Source of the DNA: Pseudomonas sp. P7548 | Lineage (GTDB): Bacteria > Pseudomonadota > Gammaproteobacteria > Pseudomonadales > Pseudomonadaceae | Length of the DNA stretch: 64,000 nt | Reading direction: 5' to 3' | NCBI RefSeq assembly: GCF_013386585.1 | Contig: NZ_JACARO010000042.1 | Location: 41,752-105,751, forward strand | In this document: positions 56,001-62,992 of the stretch, in pieces | How positions within the stretch are numbered: the first letter of the stretch is position 1 | Layout of the letters: every line of letters starts with the position of its first letter | Notes under the pieces: generated by a model | Told to the model about the DNA's origin: nothing | What the model saw: the letters and a program-made list of their open reading frames with translations, nothing else | Database searches by the model: none | Made by a program: the position numbers and the translations under genes

Positions 56001-56427
56001 AGTGCTGCGCCAACAGCTGCGCCAGCGCCTGCCGGACTACATGCTGCCCGCCAGCCTGCACCTGCTCAACGAGCTGCCCTTGAGCGCCAACGGCAAGGCC
56101 GACCGCAATGCACTGCGCCACTGCCTGGCGGACATCGCCATTGAGCACAGCGATGCCCCGCAAGGTGCGCAGGAACGGGAAATGGCCGAAGTCTGGAGCG
56201 AGGTGCTGCAACGCCCGATCACCGGGCGCCACAGTGATTTTTTCCTGCTGGGGGGCGACAGCCTGAGCGCCACGCGCCTGGTGGAAACCCTCAAGCGCCG
56301 CCGCGTGTGCCAGGCCCCGCTGAGCCTGCGCGAACTCTTCGCTCATCCGAGCATTGCCGCCCTGTGCGACTACCTGGGCAGCCCTACCGAACAACACGCC
56401 GAGCATTTCGAGGAAGGCACCTTATGA
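50044..56427 (+). CDS. NRPS 1: ArCP-Cy-A-PCP-Cy-A-PCP
   Basis: 2127 aa. Aryl carrier protein (about residues 1-75; Ser36 in LGLDSL accepts salicylate). Cy1 (about 85-520, DxxxxDxxS intact at 221-229). A1 (about 540-1000; SGSTGEPKG at 669). PCP1 (Ser1055). Cy2 (about 1110-1530, DxxxxDxxS at 1239-1247). A2 (about 1560-2025). PCP2 (Ser2073). Both A domains show FDLSVYDL, LWNSVP, WLSGDW and IAMGGATEAAIW; read by eye, specificity residues are D-L-Y-N-W-S-M-I-W, close to known cysteine pockets. Neither A domain contains the methyltransferase-like epimerase insert of PchE, so L-cysteine stereochemistry is expected. Two successive thiazolines would be formed on salicylate. Confidence 0.93.
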   Translation: MSALTVEHLREQIGALLHGGPALDDQANLIELGLDSLHLMRLVNQWRQAGAPVTFADLIEQPTLAHWLPRLTATPRKAANAAVVIDPAAPFALTDVQHAYWIGRGAEQVLGGVGCHAYLELDGNALDPQQLALAWQGLQQWHGMLRARFDDEGRQQILDDGMSALRVHDLRGLAPAAREQALQATRDSLSHRQLAVEHGEVAGLQLSLLPEGRTRLHFDLDLLVADVHSLHLILRDLAALYRGERLPEAGRDWHFAHYLAQRPAPKASAAQYWQARLDHLPAGPALPLACEPQAIEQVRFTRRQQRLTPAVWQRLREAAAKRQLTPAMLLAGAFAQVLGRWSEVPHFLLNLPLFDRQGDAPGLDQVVADFTNLLLLEVDLRQPGSLAQQLTQVQAQFHRDMAHADYSGVQVQRDLAQRGAGQRSFSPVVFACNLGTPLLGQGDAQTLGALTQMISQTPQVWLDHQVYEEDGALLLAWDAQDALFPDGLLDAMFGAYLDLLHNLQHDTAWDAPALPHLPVHQHQVRQQVNATATAIAPRTLHQAPFAISGERLALIDGEQRISYAQLQQGALRIAAALLEQGVQPGEAVGVCLPRGHRAVLALYGVLAAGACYVPISPSQPRARRERICQRAAIDTLIDPAWLDHALAFAPLPAPVAVSPDSPAYVIFTSGSTGEPKGVQISHRAACNTLDDLNQRFCINENDRLLAVSALDFDLSVYDLFGVLTVGGSVVLLDEAQRRDASVWNRLIQQHQVTLWNSVPLLLDMLLTVADTLPLRMAWLSGDWIGLDLPARLHTASNGGCRLIAMGGATEAAIWSNYQPVDLPLPAHWRSIPYGTPLGNQQYRVVDSLGRDCPDWLAGELWIGGAGIADGYRGAPHLSAERFVEHQGARWYRTGDLGRYWPDGRLEFLGRRDHQVKVRGHRIELGEIENALLVQPRIRQAVALAVGTPLHLLAAVVPTEGALCTEELRQALSTQLPDYMLPSQWLLLDALPLSANGKLDRHALVTRAEQVHPQHATANEAPCGEREQQVAAIWAELLPGAQVYRQSDFFRLGGDSLLATQCSARLRRAGLANAQSLRQLFATPRLAEFVAQLQTPGVQAEQRLVADPGQRHQSFPLTEVQQAYWRGQSQGLPLSCGTTYLIELDGEALDIPRFEQAWDRLIQRHEMLRAQLVGDDQQVILAEVPPMQVHRHQAPDAHAARQRLADCWASRPRQRHQWPMFEVHAVNYGEHGWRVGLFFDYLTLDGLSIKRLLAELALLYTQPHTQLPALDLSFRDYVLQVQPDPAGLALAQAYWQARLDDLPGPPALPLHTAPQQLGEVHFSRREFRLAAPQWQALRQRARESGITASVLLLSVYAQTLARWSDGQPHTLNLTLFDRQDLHPQIGQVLGDFTSLAPVSVYPRAHASFLSEAQAVQAQVADVLQHAACSSIWVQRERARRVGPQAAALPVVFTSTLGLADDLLQDLPEGFPDIVAGGLSETPQVWLDHQLYEHRGALVLCWDAVDALFPEGLLDAAFASYTQALLGLIDADWQAPLALPLPGNQAQIRAQANATAVEIAPRTLLDAPFAIASRRLALVDGERRVSYGQLREGALRVAAWLQAQGVQPADAIGVHLPRGADTVIALFGVLAAGACYVPMGIRQPLERRQRIEQRAAIRLTLDAERLALALHSEALPTPVAVSVDSPAYVIFTSGSTGEPKGVQISHRAACNTLDDLNQRFVIGAEDRLLAVSALDFDLSVYDLFGVLAVGGSVVLLDEEQRRDASAWQRLIQQHQVTLWNSVPMLLDMLLTVADTLPLRQAWLSGDWIGLDLPARLHAASHGRCQLIAMGGATEAAIWSNYQPVCLPLPRHWQSIPYGRPLGNQCYRVVDSQGRDCPDWLTGELWIGGRGVAMGYRGAPELTAERFVEHDGQRWYRTGDMGRYWPDGSLEFLGRRDQQVKVRGHRIELGEIDNALLACPQVRQALTVTLGNPPSLAAAVVVDGEVSLEVLRQQLRQRLPDYMLPASLHLLNELPLSANGKADRNALRHCLADIAIEHSDAPQGAQEREMAEVWSEVLQRPITGRHSDFFLLGGDSLSATRLVETLKRRRVCQAPLSLRELFAHPSIAALCDYLGSPTEQHAEHFEEGTL

Positions 56428-59400
56428 ATTCCCCATTGAACCTGTCGCACTTTCTCGCTGAATGCGAAGCCCTGGGTATCCGCCTGTGGGCCGAAGACGG
56501 CCAACTGCGGTTTCGCGCACCAGCCGGCGCCTTGGACGACGCCCTCAAACAACGCCTGCGCGAGCACAAGGAACTGCTGTTGCAGTGGTTCAGCCCGCAG
56601 CAGGCGGAGGTGGTCGCCGACCCGGCCAATCAGTTCCAACCCTTTGCCCTCACCGATGTGCAAGCCGCCTACCTGGTGGGTCGCAGCGATGCCTACGACT
56701 ATGGCGGTGTCGGTTGCCACGGCTATGTGGAACTCGATGGCCCGGCCCTCGACCCCAAGCGCCTGGAGCGCGCCTGGCACCAACTGATTCTGCGTCATCC
56801 GATGCTGCGTGCGGTGATTGCCCAAGCTGGCCACCAGCAGGTACTGCCCGAGGTGGAACTGCCATCGCTGCACAGCCAGGACCTGCGTGCACTGCCTGCC
56901 GATGCCGAGCAACAGGCGCTGCTGGCCACCCGCGAAGACTTGGCCCACCGCGTGTACGCCGCCGACGCCTGGCCGCTGTACGAACTGCGCCTGAGCCAGC
57001 GCAACAACGGCAGTCGCCTGCACTTGTCGATTGATTTGCTGGTGGCCGACTTTGTCAGCATCCAGTGCCTGCTGGGGGAGCTGGACCAGCTCTATCACGC
57101 TCCCGAGCAGCCACTGCCGGCACTGGAACTGACCTTTCGCGATGCCCTGCTGGCCGAGCGCGCCGCCCTCGACACCCCCGCCGCGCAAGCCCGTCACAGC
57201 CGTGACCGCGACTACTGGCTGGCACGCCTGGAGCAATTGCCGCCGGCCCCCGAATTGCCCACTCTGGAACCGGTACAGGGCCAGACGCCGCGTTTCGAAC
57301 GCCATGCCACCGGCCTCTCCCCTGAGCAGTGGCAACGCTTCTGCGCCCACGCCGCGCAACAACGCCTCACGCCCTCGGCCGCCGTGCTCGCCGCCTTCGC
57401 CGAGACACTGGGGCGCTGGTCACGCCGACCGGCGTTCAGCCTGAGTGTCACCGTGCTCAAGCGCCCGCCGTTGCACCCCGACATCGACAAGGTGCTGGGC
57501 GACTTCACGGCGGTGAACGTGCTGGCGGTACAGCCGCCCTCCGACAGTGATTTCCACCAACGCGCCAGTGCTTTGCAGGAACAGCTGTGGCAAGACCTGG
57601 AGCATGGCGCCTTCTCCGGCATCGAGGTGCTGCGTGAACGCGCCCGGGTTCACGGGCGCAGCCTGATGCCGGTGGTGTTCACCAGCACCCTGGGCGTGGG
57701 CGAAGCGCGCCCATTCATGCGTGGTTCAACCCTGGGCTATGGCATCACCCAAACACCCCAGGTGTGGCTGGACTGCCAGGTCAGCGAAGGCCCGCAAGGC
57801 TTGCAAGTGAACTGGGACGTGCGCAGCGGCGTGTTCCCCGAAGGCCTGGTGGAGGCCGCGTTTGCCAGCTTTGAACAGTTTCTGCGCGAGCTTGCCGAAC
57901 ACCCTGCCAGCTGGCAGGCCGTAAGCCCCTCGCAGTTGCCTGCTGCCATGGCCGAACGCCGTTTGCACAGTAATGCTACCGAGGTCTACTGGCCACACGG
58001 CTGCCTGCACGACGGGTTTGTCGACAGCCTGCAACGCACGCCGCAGGCCCCGGCACTGATCACCCATGAAGGTACGTTCAGCTACCGCGCCCTGGCCGAA
58101 CGAGCCAACGCCGTGGCGCAAGCCTTGCATCGTGAAGGCTGCCAGGCGGGTGCCAAGGTCGCCATCGTGCTCGACAAAGGGGTGGACCAAGTGGCCGCTG
58201 TACTCGGCACGCTGCTGCGCGGCGCAGTGTATGTGCCCATCGACAGCGGCCAGCCAGAGGCACGCCGTGACGCGATTCTTGAAGACGCGGGCATCCGCTA
58301 CGTGCTCACCGACACCGCCCAGGCGGAACACCGTATCTGGCCAGAGCATGCCACGTTAATCGCCGTCGAACGCCTGGCGCCATTGCCCTTCGAGCAGTTG
58401 CCCCAGGTGAAAACCGACCCGGCCAGCCTCGCCTATGTGATCTACACCTCGGGCACCACCGGGCGCCCCAAGGGCGTGATGATGAGCCACCGCGCCACCT
58501 TCAACACCCTGCTCGACATCAACCAACGGGTGACGTTGAGCGCACAGGACCGTGTGCTCGGCCTGGCCAATCTCGGCTTCGATCTGTCGGTGTACGACCT
58601 GTTCGGCAGCTTCCTCGCGGGCGCCACGCTGGTGCTGCCCGACCCGGCTCAACGCAGCGACCCGGCGCACTGGGCCGGCTTGATCAACCTGCATCAGGTC
58701 AGCCTGTGGAACTCGGTGCCGGCGCAGATGCAGATGCTTTGCAGCTACCTGGAAGCCGAACCCTATGCCGCCCCCAAATGCCTGCGCGTGGCGCTGTTGT
58801 CCGGCGACTGGATCGCCGTCAGCCTGCCGGGTGCGATCAAGGCCCATTGCCCGGGGTTGCGTTTGATCAGCCTCGGCGGTGCCACCGAGGCGGCGATCTG
58901 GTCGATTGGCCATGAGATCGACAGCGTCCCCGCCAACGCCCGCAGCATTCCCTACGGAACCCCCTTGGCCAACCAGCAGTTCCATGTGCTGGATGAACAG
59001 TTCCAGGACCGCCCGGACGGCGTGGTCGGCGAGTTGTACATCGGCGGCGTGGGCCTGGCGGACGGTTACCTCAACGACCCCGAGCGCACCGACCAGCGTT
59101 TTATCCGCCACCCCCACAGTGGCGCACGGCTGTACCGGACCGGCGACTTCGGCCGCTACCGTGCCGACGGGCAAATCGAGTTCCTCGGCCGCGAAGACAC
59201 CCAGGTCAAGTTGCGCGGCCACCGCATCGAACTCAGCGAGATCGAAAGCCTGCTCAACGAACACCCGGACGTGGCCCACGGCGTGGTGCTGCTCAGCGGT
59301 GACAACCCGATGGAGCGCCGCCTGGCCGCGTTCGTCGAGGCGCGCCACCTGAACACCGACAGCAGCGCCGCGCCCCTGGCCGACTGTGCCCTGGCATGTG

Positions 59401-61898
59401 GCGCCCAGGCCACCGAACAGCTGGACCGCAGCCTGTTCGCCGAATGGGTGGCGATGGCCAACCGTATCGCCCTGCTCGACATCCTCAAGACCCTGCGCGA
59501 CGCCGGGCTGTTCACCGATGCCAAGGCCCACCACAGCCTGGCCCAGGTGCAGCAGCAATGCCGTGTTGCGCCTGCCCATCAACGCCTGATGCGCCGCTGG
59601 CTCAAGGCGTTGGTCAACGAAGGCTGGCTGTTGCACGACGCCGATCAGTACCGCTTGGGCGAGGCACCGGGGGCCGAACAGCGCGCCGTGTGCTGGCAGG
59701 CCATGAATGCCTTGGAGCAACGCCTGAACTATGGTGCTGAACTGCTGCGTTACCTGCACGAATCCAGCGAGCGCCTGCCGCAGTTGCTCAGTGGCGAGGT
59801 CGACCCGCTGGCGTTGCTGTTCCCCCAGGGCAGCATGGACACCGCGCTGGCGGCCTATAACGAAAACCTGTTGATGCGTTGCATGAACCAGGTGATCTGC
59901 GCCAGCGCCCAGCACATTGCCCGTGAACGCGCCACCCTCGGCCTACCGTTGAGAGTGCTGGAAATCGGCGCCGGGGTGGGTGGCACCAGCCGCGATTTGA
60001 TCCCGGCCCTCGATGGGTTTGCCGTGGATTACCTGTTCACCGACGTCTCGACGTTTTTTATCAACGAAGCACGGGAGCATTTTGCCGACCGACCGTGGGT
60101 GCGCTTCGGCCTGTTCGACATCAACAGCGATGCCCTGACCCAGGGGCTGAACGCGGGAAGCTGGGACCTGATCGTCTGCGCCAACGTGCTGCACAACGCC
60201 CGCCATGCGCCCACGGTGTTGAATAACCTACGCGAATTGGCGGCGCCCGGTGGGCACTTGCTGGTGATGGAGGCCACCCGCGAGATCCTTTCATTGCTGA
60301 CTTCCATGGAGTTCAAGGAAGGCCTGGACGGCTTCACCGACTTGCGCGCCGGCAGTGACCAGACCTTTATCAGTCGCGCCCAATGGCAGGCGTTGTTCAG
60401 CGACGCCGGCGCCGAGCTGGTGGCCGCGTGGCCCCAGGCCCAGGACGTGCTCGATTGCGCGGGCCAGACCACATTTGTCACGCGCTTCCCGGCGCGGCGC
60501 GTAGCGCTGGGTGGCGAACAACTGCAGGACTACCTGCACCAGCGCCTGCCCGGCTACATGGTGCCAAGCCAGCTGCAAGTGCTCGAAAGCCTGCCGCTGT
60601 CGGCCAATGGCAAGGTCGATCGCGCACGCCTGGCCCAGCGCATGCAGGCTCAAGGCAGCAGCGTGATGGACAGCGGTGAGGCGCCGCAAACCGATTTGGA
60701 ACAGCGCATCGCCAAGCTGTGGAGCCAGGCCTTGGGTTGCACCGAGCTGGCCCGGGACCAGGACTTTTTCGCAGCCGGTGGCGACTCGCTGCTGGTGGCG
60801 CAGATCGTCGCCAGGATGCGCGAGCAACTGCCGGAAACCTCAGGCTGGGAGTGGGACCGCCTGCTGCGCGAAGTGCTGCGTGAACCCACGGTCAAGGCCA
60901 TCGCCGCACGCTTGCAGGATGCGCCAGCGCAAGCGTCCACCGGCCAAGCCACTGACGCGTCGTGTTTGAGCGTACTGGCGCCGGCCCGCGACCCGGCGTG
61001 CAGCACCGTGCATGTGTTGCTGCACGATGGCAGCGGCACCCTCGCCCCTTACCGCAGCCTGCTCGCCGCCCTGCGCACGGCGCCGCAACGCCAAGGTGCA
61101 ATCCTGGGCCTGAGCCTGCTGGATGAGGCGGCTTACCTGAAGGTGGACGCCGAACAATTGATCGAGCAATTGGGCGCACGGTATGCCAATGAACTGTTGG
61201 CCCACGGCAACCTGCGCTTCGAGTTGGTGGGCTATTGCATGGGCGGCCTGCTGGCCACTGAGGTCGCCCGCTGCTTGCTGGAAGCCGGTGCACAGGTGGG
61301 TACGGTGAGCATCATCAGCAGCGACCGCTTCCGCTATGAAATCGCCGATGAACTGTTGCTGGAACGCGCCTTCGGCCGCTTGCTCGGCGCCGATATCCAG
61401 GCGGCCGGGCATGCGGTCGACGACGCCGGTTTACACAGTGCCCTGGCGCACTTGATTGAGCGCCACGGCCGACAACTCCCGGCCGATTGCCTGCAACAGC
61501 TGGATGGTGAATGGGCGCCCATCGCGGCCAGCTACCGCCAGCTCGCCGAGCAACCCAGCGATAGGCGTCTGCAAGCCCTCGCCGCTCAGGTACCGACCCA
61601 AGCCGAGGCGATGCCAGCCGAACAAGTGCAGGCGCTGTTCCGCGTGTTCCGCCACAGTCTCAATGCCGTGGCGCGTTACCAGCCGGCGCCGTTTACCGGT
61701 GACCTGCGCATCCTGCTCGACGATGAAACCCTGCATTTCCTGCCGGGCCTGCAAGGCGATATGCGCGGCTTCTGGAATGACCTGGCGTTGGGGGACATCA
61801 GCTTGCAGACCATCAGCGGCGACCATGTGTCGTGCATGCAGGCGCCCCATGTCAGCCAACTGTTGCCCGTGCTGCTGGGCGCGCAGGTGCCCGCATGA
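56424..61898 (+). CDS. NRPS 2: docking-Cy-A(MT)-PCP-TE
   Basis: 1824 aa. N-terminal TubC-type docking segment (residues 1-56, LAECEALGIRLWAEDGQLRF). Cy3 (about 66-510, DxxxxDxxS at 204-212). A3 with the pocket D-L-Y-N-L-S-L-I-W, the classical pyochelin/yersiniabactin cysteine code. A methyltransferase of about 375 aa is inserted in A3 (about 980-1355; SAM motif VLEIGAGVGG at 1178), as in PchF. PCP3 (Ser1455). Thioesterase (about 1520-1824) with GYCMGG placing Cys1605, not Ser, at the nucleophile position, and a His in SGDHVS (His1801). It should add and cyclise the third cysteine, methylate it, and release the product. GAGGAAGG precedes the ATG, which overlaps the previous stop. Confidence 0.93.
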   Translation: MNSPLNLSHFLAECEALGIRLWAEDGQLRFRAPAGALDDALKQRLREHKELLLQWFSPQQAEVVADPANQFQPFALTDVQAAYLVGRSDAYDYGGVGCHGYVELDGPALDPKRLERAWHQLILRHPMLRAVIAQAGHQQVLPEVELPSLHSQDLRALPADAEQQALLATREDLAHRVYAADAWPLYELRLSQRNNGSRLHLSIDLLVADFVSIQCLLGELDQLYHAPEQPLPALELTFRDALLAERAALDTPAAQARHSRDRDYWLARLEQLPPAPELPTLEPVQGQTPRFERHATGLSPEQWQRFCAHAAQQRLTPSAAVLAAFAETLGRWSRRPAFSLSVTVLKRPPLHPDIDKVLGDFTAVNVLAVQPPSDSDFHQRASALQEQLWQDLEHGAFSGIEVLRERARVHGRSLMPVVFTSTLGVGEARPFMRGSTLGYGITQTPQVWLDCQVSEGPQGLQVNWDVRSGVFPEGLVEAAFASFEQFLRELAEHPASWQAVSPSQLPAAMAERRLHSNATEVYWPHGCLHDGFVDSLQRTPQAPALITHEGTFSYRALAERANAVAQALHREGCQAGAKVAIVLDKGVDQVAAVLGTLLRGAVYVPIDSGQPEARRDAILEDAGIRYVLTDTAQAEHRIWPEHATLIAVERLAPLPFEQLPQVKTDPASLAYVIYTSGTTGRPKGVMMSHRATFNTLLDINQRVTLSAQDRVLGLANLGFDLSVYDLFGSFLAGATLVLPDPAQRSDPAHWAGLINLHQVSLWNSVPAQMQMLCSYLEAEPYAAPKCLRVALLSGDWIAVSLPGAIKAHCPGLRLISLGGATEAAIWSIGHEIDSVPANARSIPYGTPLANQQFHVLDEQFQDRPDGVVGELYIGGVGLADGYLNDPERTDQRFIRHPHSGARLYRTGDFGRYRADGQIEFLGREDTQVKLRGHRIELSEIESLLNEHPDVAHGVVLLSGDNPMERRLAAFVEARHLNTDSSAAPLADCALACGAQATEQLDRSLFAEWVAMANRIALLDILKTLRDAGLFTDAKAHHSLAQVQQQCRVAPAHQRLMRRWLKALVNEGWLLHDADQYRLGEAPGAEQRAVCWQAMNALEQRLNYGAELLRYLHESSERLPQLLSGEVDPLALLFPQGSMDTALAAYNENLLMRCMNQVICASAQHIARERATLGLPLRVLEIGAGVGGTSRDLIPALDGFAVDYLFTDVSTFFINEAREHFADRPWVRFGLFDINSDALTQGLNAGSWDLIVCANVLHNARHAPTVLNNLRELAAPGGHLLVMEATREILSLLTSMEFKEGLDGFTDLRAGSDQTFISRAQWQALFSDAGAELVAAWPQAQDVLDCAGQTTFVTRFPARRVALGGEQLQDYLHQRLPGYMVPSQLQVLESLPLSANGKVDRARLAQRMQAQGSSVMDSGEAPQTDLEQRIAKLWSQALGCTELARDQDFFAAGGDSLLVAQIVARMREQLPETSGWEWDRLLREVLREPTVKAIAARLQDAPAQASTGQATDASCLSVLAPARDPACSTVHVLLHDGSGTLAPYRSLLAALRTAPQRQGAILGLSLLDEAAYLKVDAEQLIEQLGARYANELLAHGNLRFELVGYCMGGLLATEVARCLLEAGAQVGTVSIISSDRFRYEIADELLLERAFGRLLGADIQAAGHAVDDAGLHSALAHLIERHGRQLPADCLQQLDGEWAPIAASYRQLAEQPSDRRLQALAAQVPTQAEAMPAEQVQALFRVFRHSLNAVARYQPAPFTGDLRILLDDETLHFLPGLQGDMRGFWNDLALGDISLQTISGDHVSCMQAPHVSQLLPVLLGAQVPA

Positions 61899-62992
61899 AC
61901 CGGTGTTTGGTTGGACTGGTCGGCGCCGGAGGGGCCGTGGGCAGCGCGGCGCTGGCTCAGTTACGGCGGCAAGCGGACGTGCACGTGCGTGCAGGCCAGC
62001 GCCGGGCTCAACGCTGGCCTGACGATGTCGAGGGATGGGTGTTGGATGTATTCGACCCGCAGGCACTGGCAGCGTTTTGCAGCGGCTGCCAGGTGGTCCT
62101 CAACTGCGCGGGGCCGTCGTGGCAAGTGGGTGACCGCGTGGCCCAAGCCGCCCATGCGGCGGGTGCGGCGTATGTGGATGCCTTTGGCAATGCGGCGTTG
62201 CTGACGGCGTTGCAGGGTGCCCGTCAGCCGTCGATCATCGGCGCCGGGGTGTTTCCGGGCCTTACTGCGTTGCTGCCGCGCTGGATGGCGAATCGGGGCT
62301 TCGACCGGGTCAGCAGCCTGCACATTCACGCCGGTGGCCGCGAGTATTGCAGCCAGGCCGGCGGTGCCGATGTGTTACTCAGCGCCTTGGGCGGCTTTGG
62401 TACGCCGAATGCCCAATGGGTGGAAGGCCGTATGCAAACATCGCCATTCGAGCAGCAGGCGCAGCGCCTGGCGGGCTTTCCCGAGGCGGTGTTTTGCAGT
62501 GCCTACTTCACCGATGAACTGCAACGCCTGGCCCGCACCCTTGGCGTGCCCCGGGCGAGCTTTCATAACGTGTTCGACCAGGCGCAGATCCCTGCGCTGA
62601 TCGCTGCGTCATGCCAACGCCTGAGCCAGGACCCGAGCGCCCTGCCCGCTGCGGTGGCGCAACTGGTGCACGCCGCTGAACTGCAATTGCTCGGCCGTCG
62701 CCCGTACTACCGGCTGAGCGTGGAACTCAGCGGCTGGCGTGGCGGGCAAGCCGTGCGCCAACGCGCGGTGCTCAGCAGCCAGGACAGCTACGGGCTGAGT
62801 GCCTGCGTCGCGGTGTGTGCGACGTTGCAACTGCTGCGCGATCCGTCCTGGCGTGGCGCGCACTGGGCCGGTGACTGCCTGATGCCCGACGACGTGATCA
62901 CGGCCGTGCAAGCCGACGCTGCGTGCCAGGCCCTGAGCATCGTCAACCTGGCGGCGCAGACGACCTCGGCCGAAGAGGAAGGCGTGTTATGA
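61895..62992 (+). CDS. saccharopine-dehydrogenase-fold oxidoreductase in siderophore operon
   Basis: 365 aa. N-terminal Rossmann motif LVGLVGAGGAVGSAALAQLRR (residues 5-25) and a saccharopine-dehydrogenase NADP-binding fold (VVLNCAGPSWQVGDRVAQAAHAAGAAYVDAFGN, IGAGVFPGLTALLPRWMA). No lysine-biosynthesis context; it is in the siderophore operon, with ATGA overlaps on both sides. As I recall, the thiazolinyl reductase PchK of enantio-pyochelin producers is of a similar, non-PchG type; this is unverified. It likely reduces a thiazoline C=N on the assembly line. Confidence 0.75.
   Translation: MNRCLVGLVGAGGAVGSAALAQLRRQADVHVRAGQRRAQRWPDDVEGWVLDVFDPQALAAFCSGCQVVLNCAGPSWQVGDRVAQAAHAAGAAYVDAFGNAALLTALQGARQPSIIGAGVFPGLTALLPRWMANRGFDRVSSLHIHAGGREYCSQAGGADVLLSALGGFGTPNAQWVEGRMQTSPFEQQAQRLAGFPEAVFCSAYFTDELQRLARTLGVPRASFHNVFDQAQIPALIAASCQRLSQDPSALPAAVAQLVHAAELQLLGRRPYYRLSVELSGWRGGQAVRQRAVLSSQDSYGLSACVAVCATLQLLRDPSWRGAHWAGDCLMPDDVITAVQADAACQALSIVNLAAQTTSAEEEGVL

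Noticed and set aside
61895..62992. Lysine-pathway saccharopine dehydrogenase
   Set aside because: It is coupled by ATGA overlaps to NRPS and thiazolinyl reductase genes; no lysine metabolism genes are nearby.
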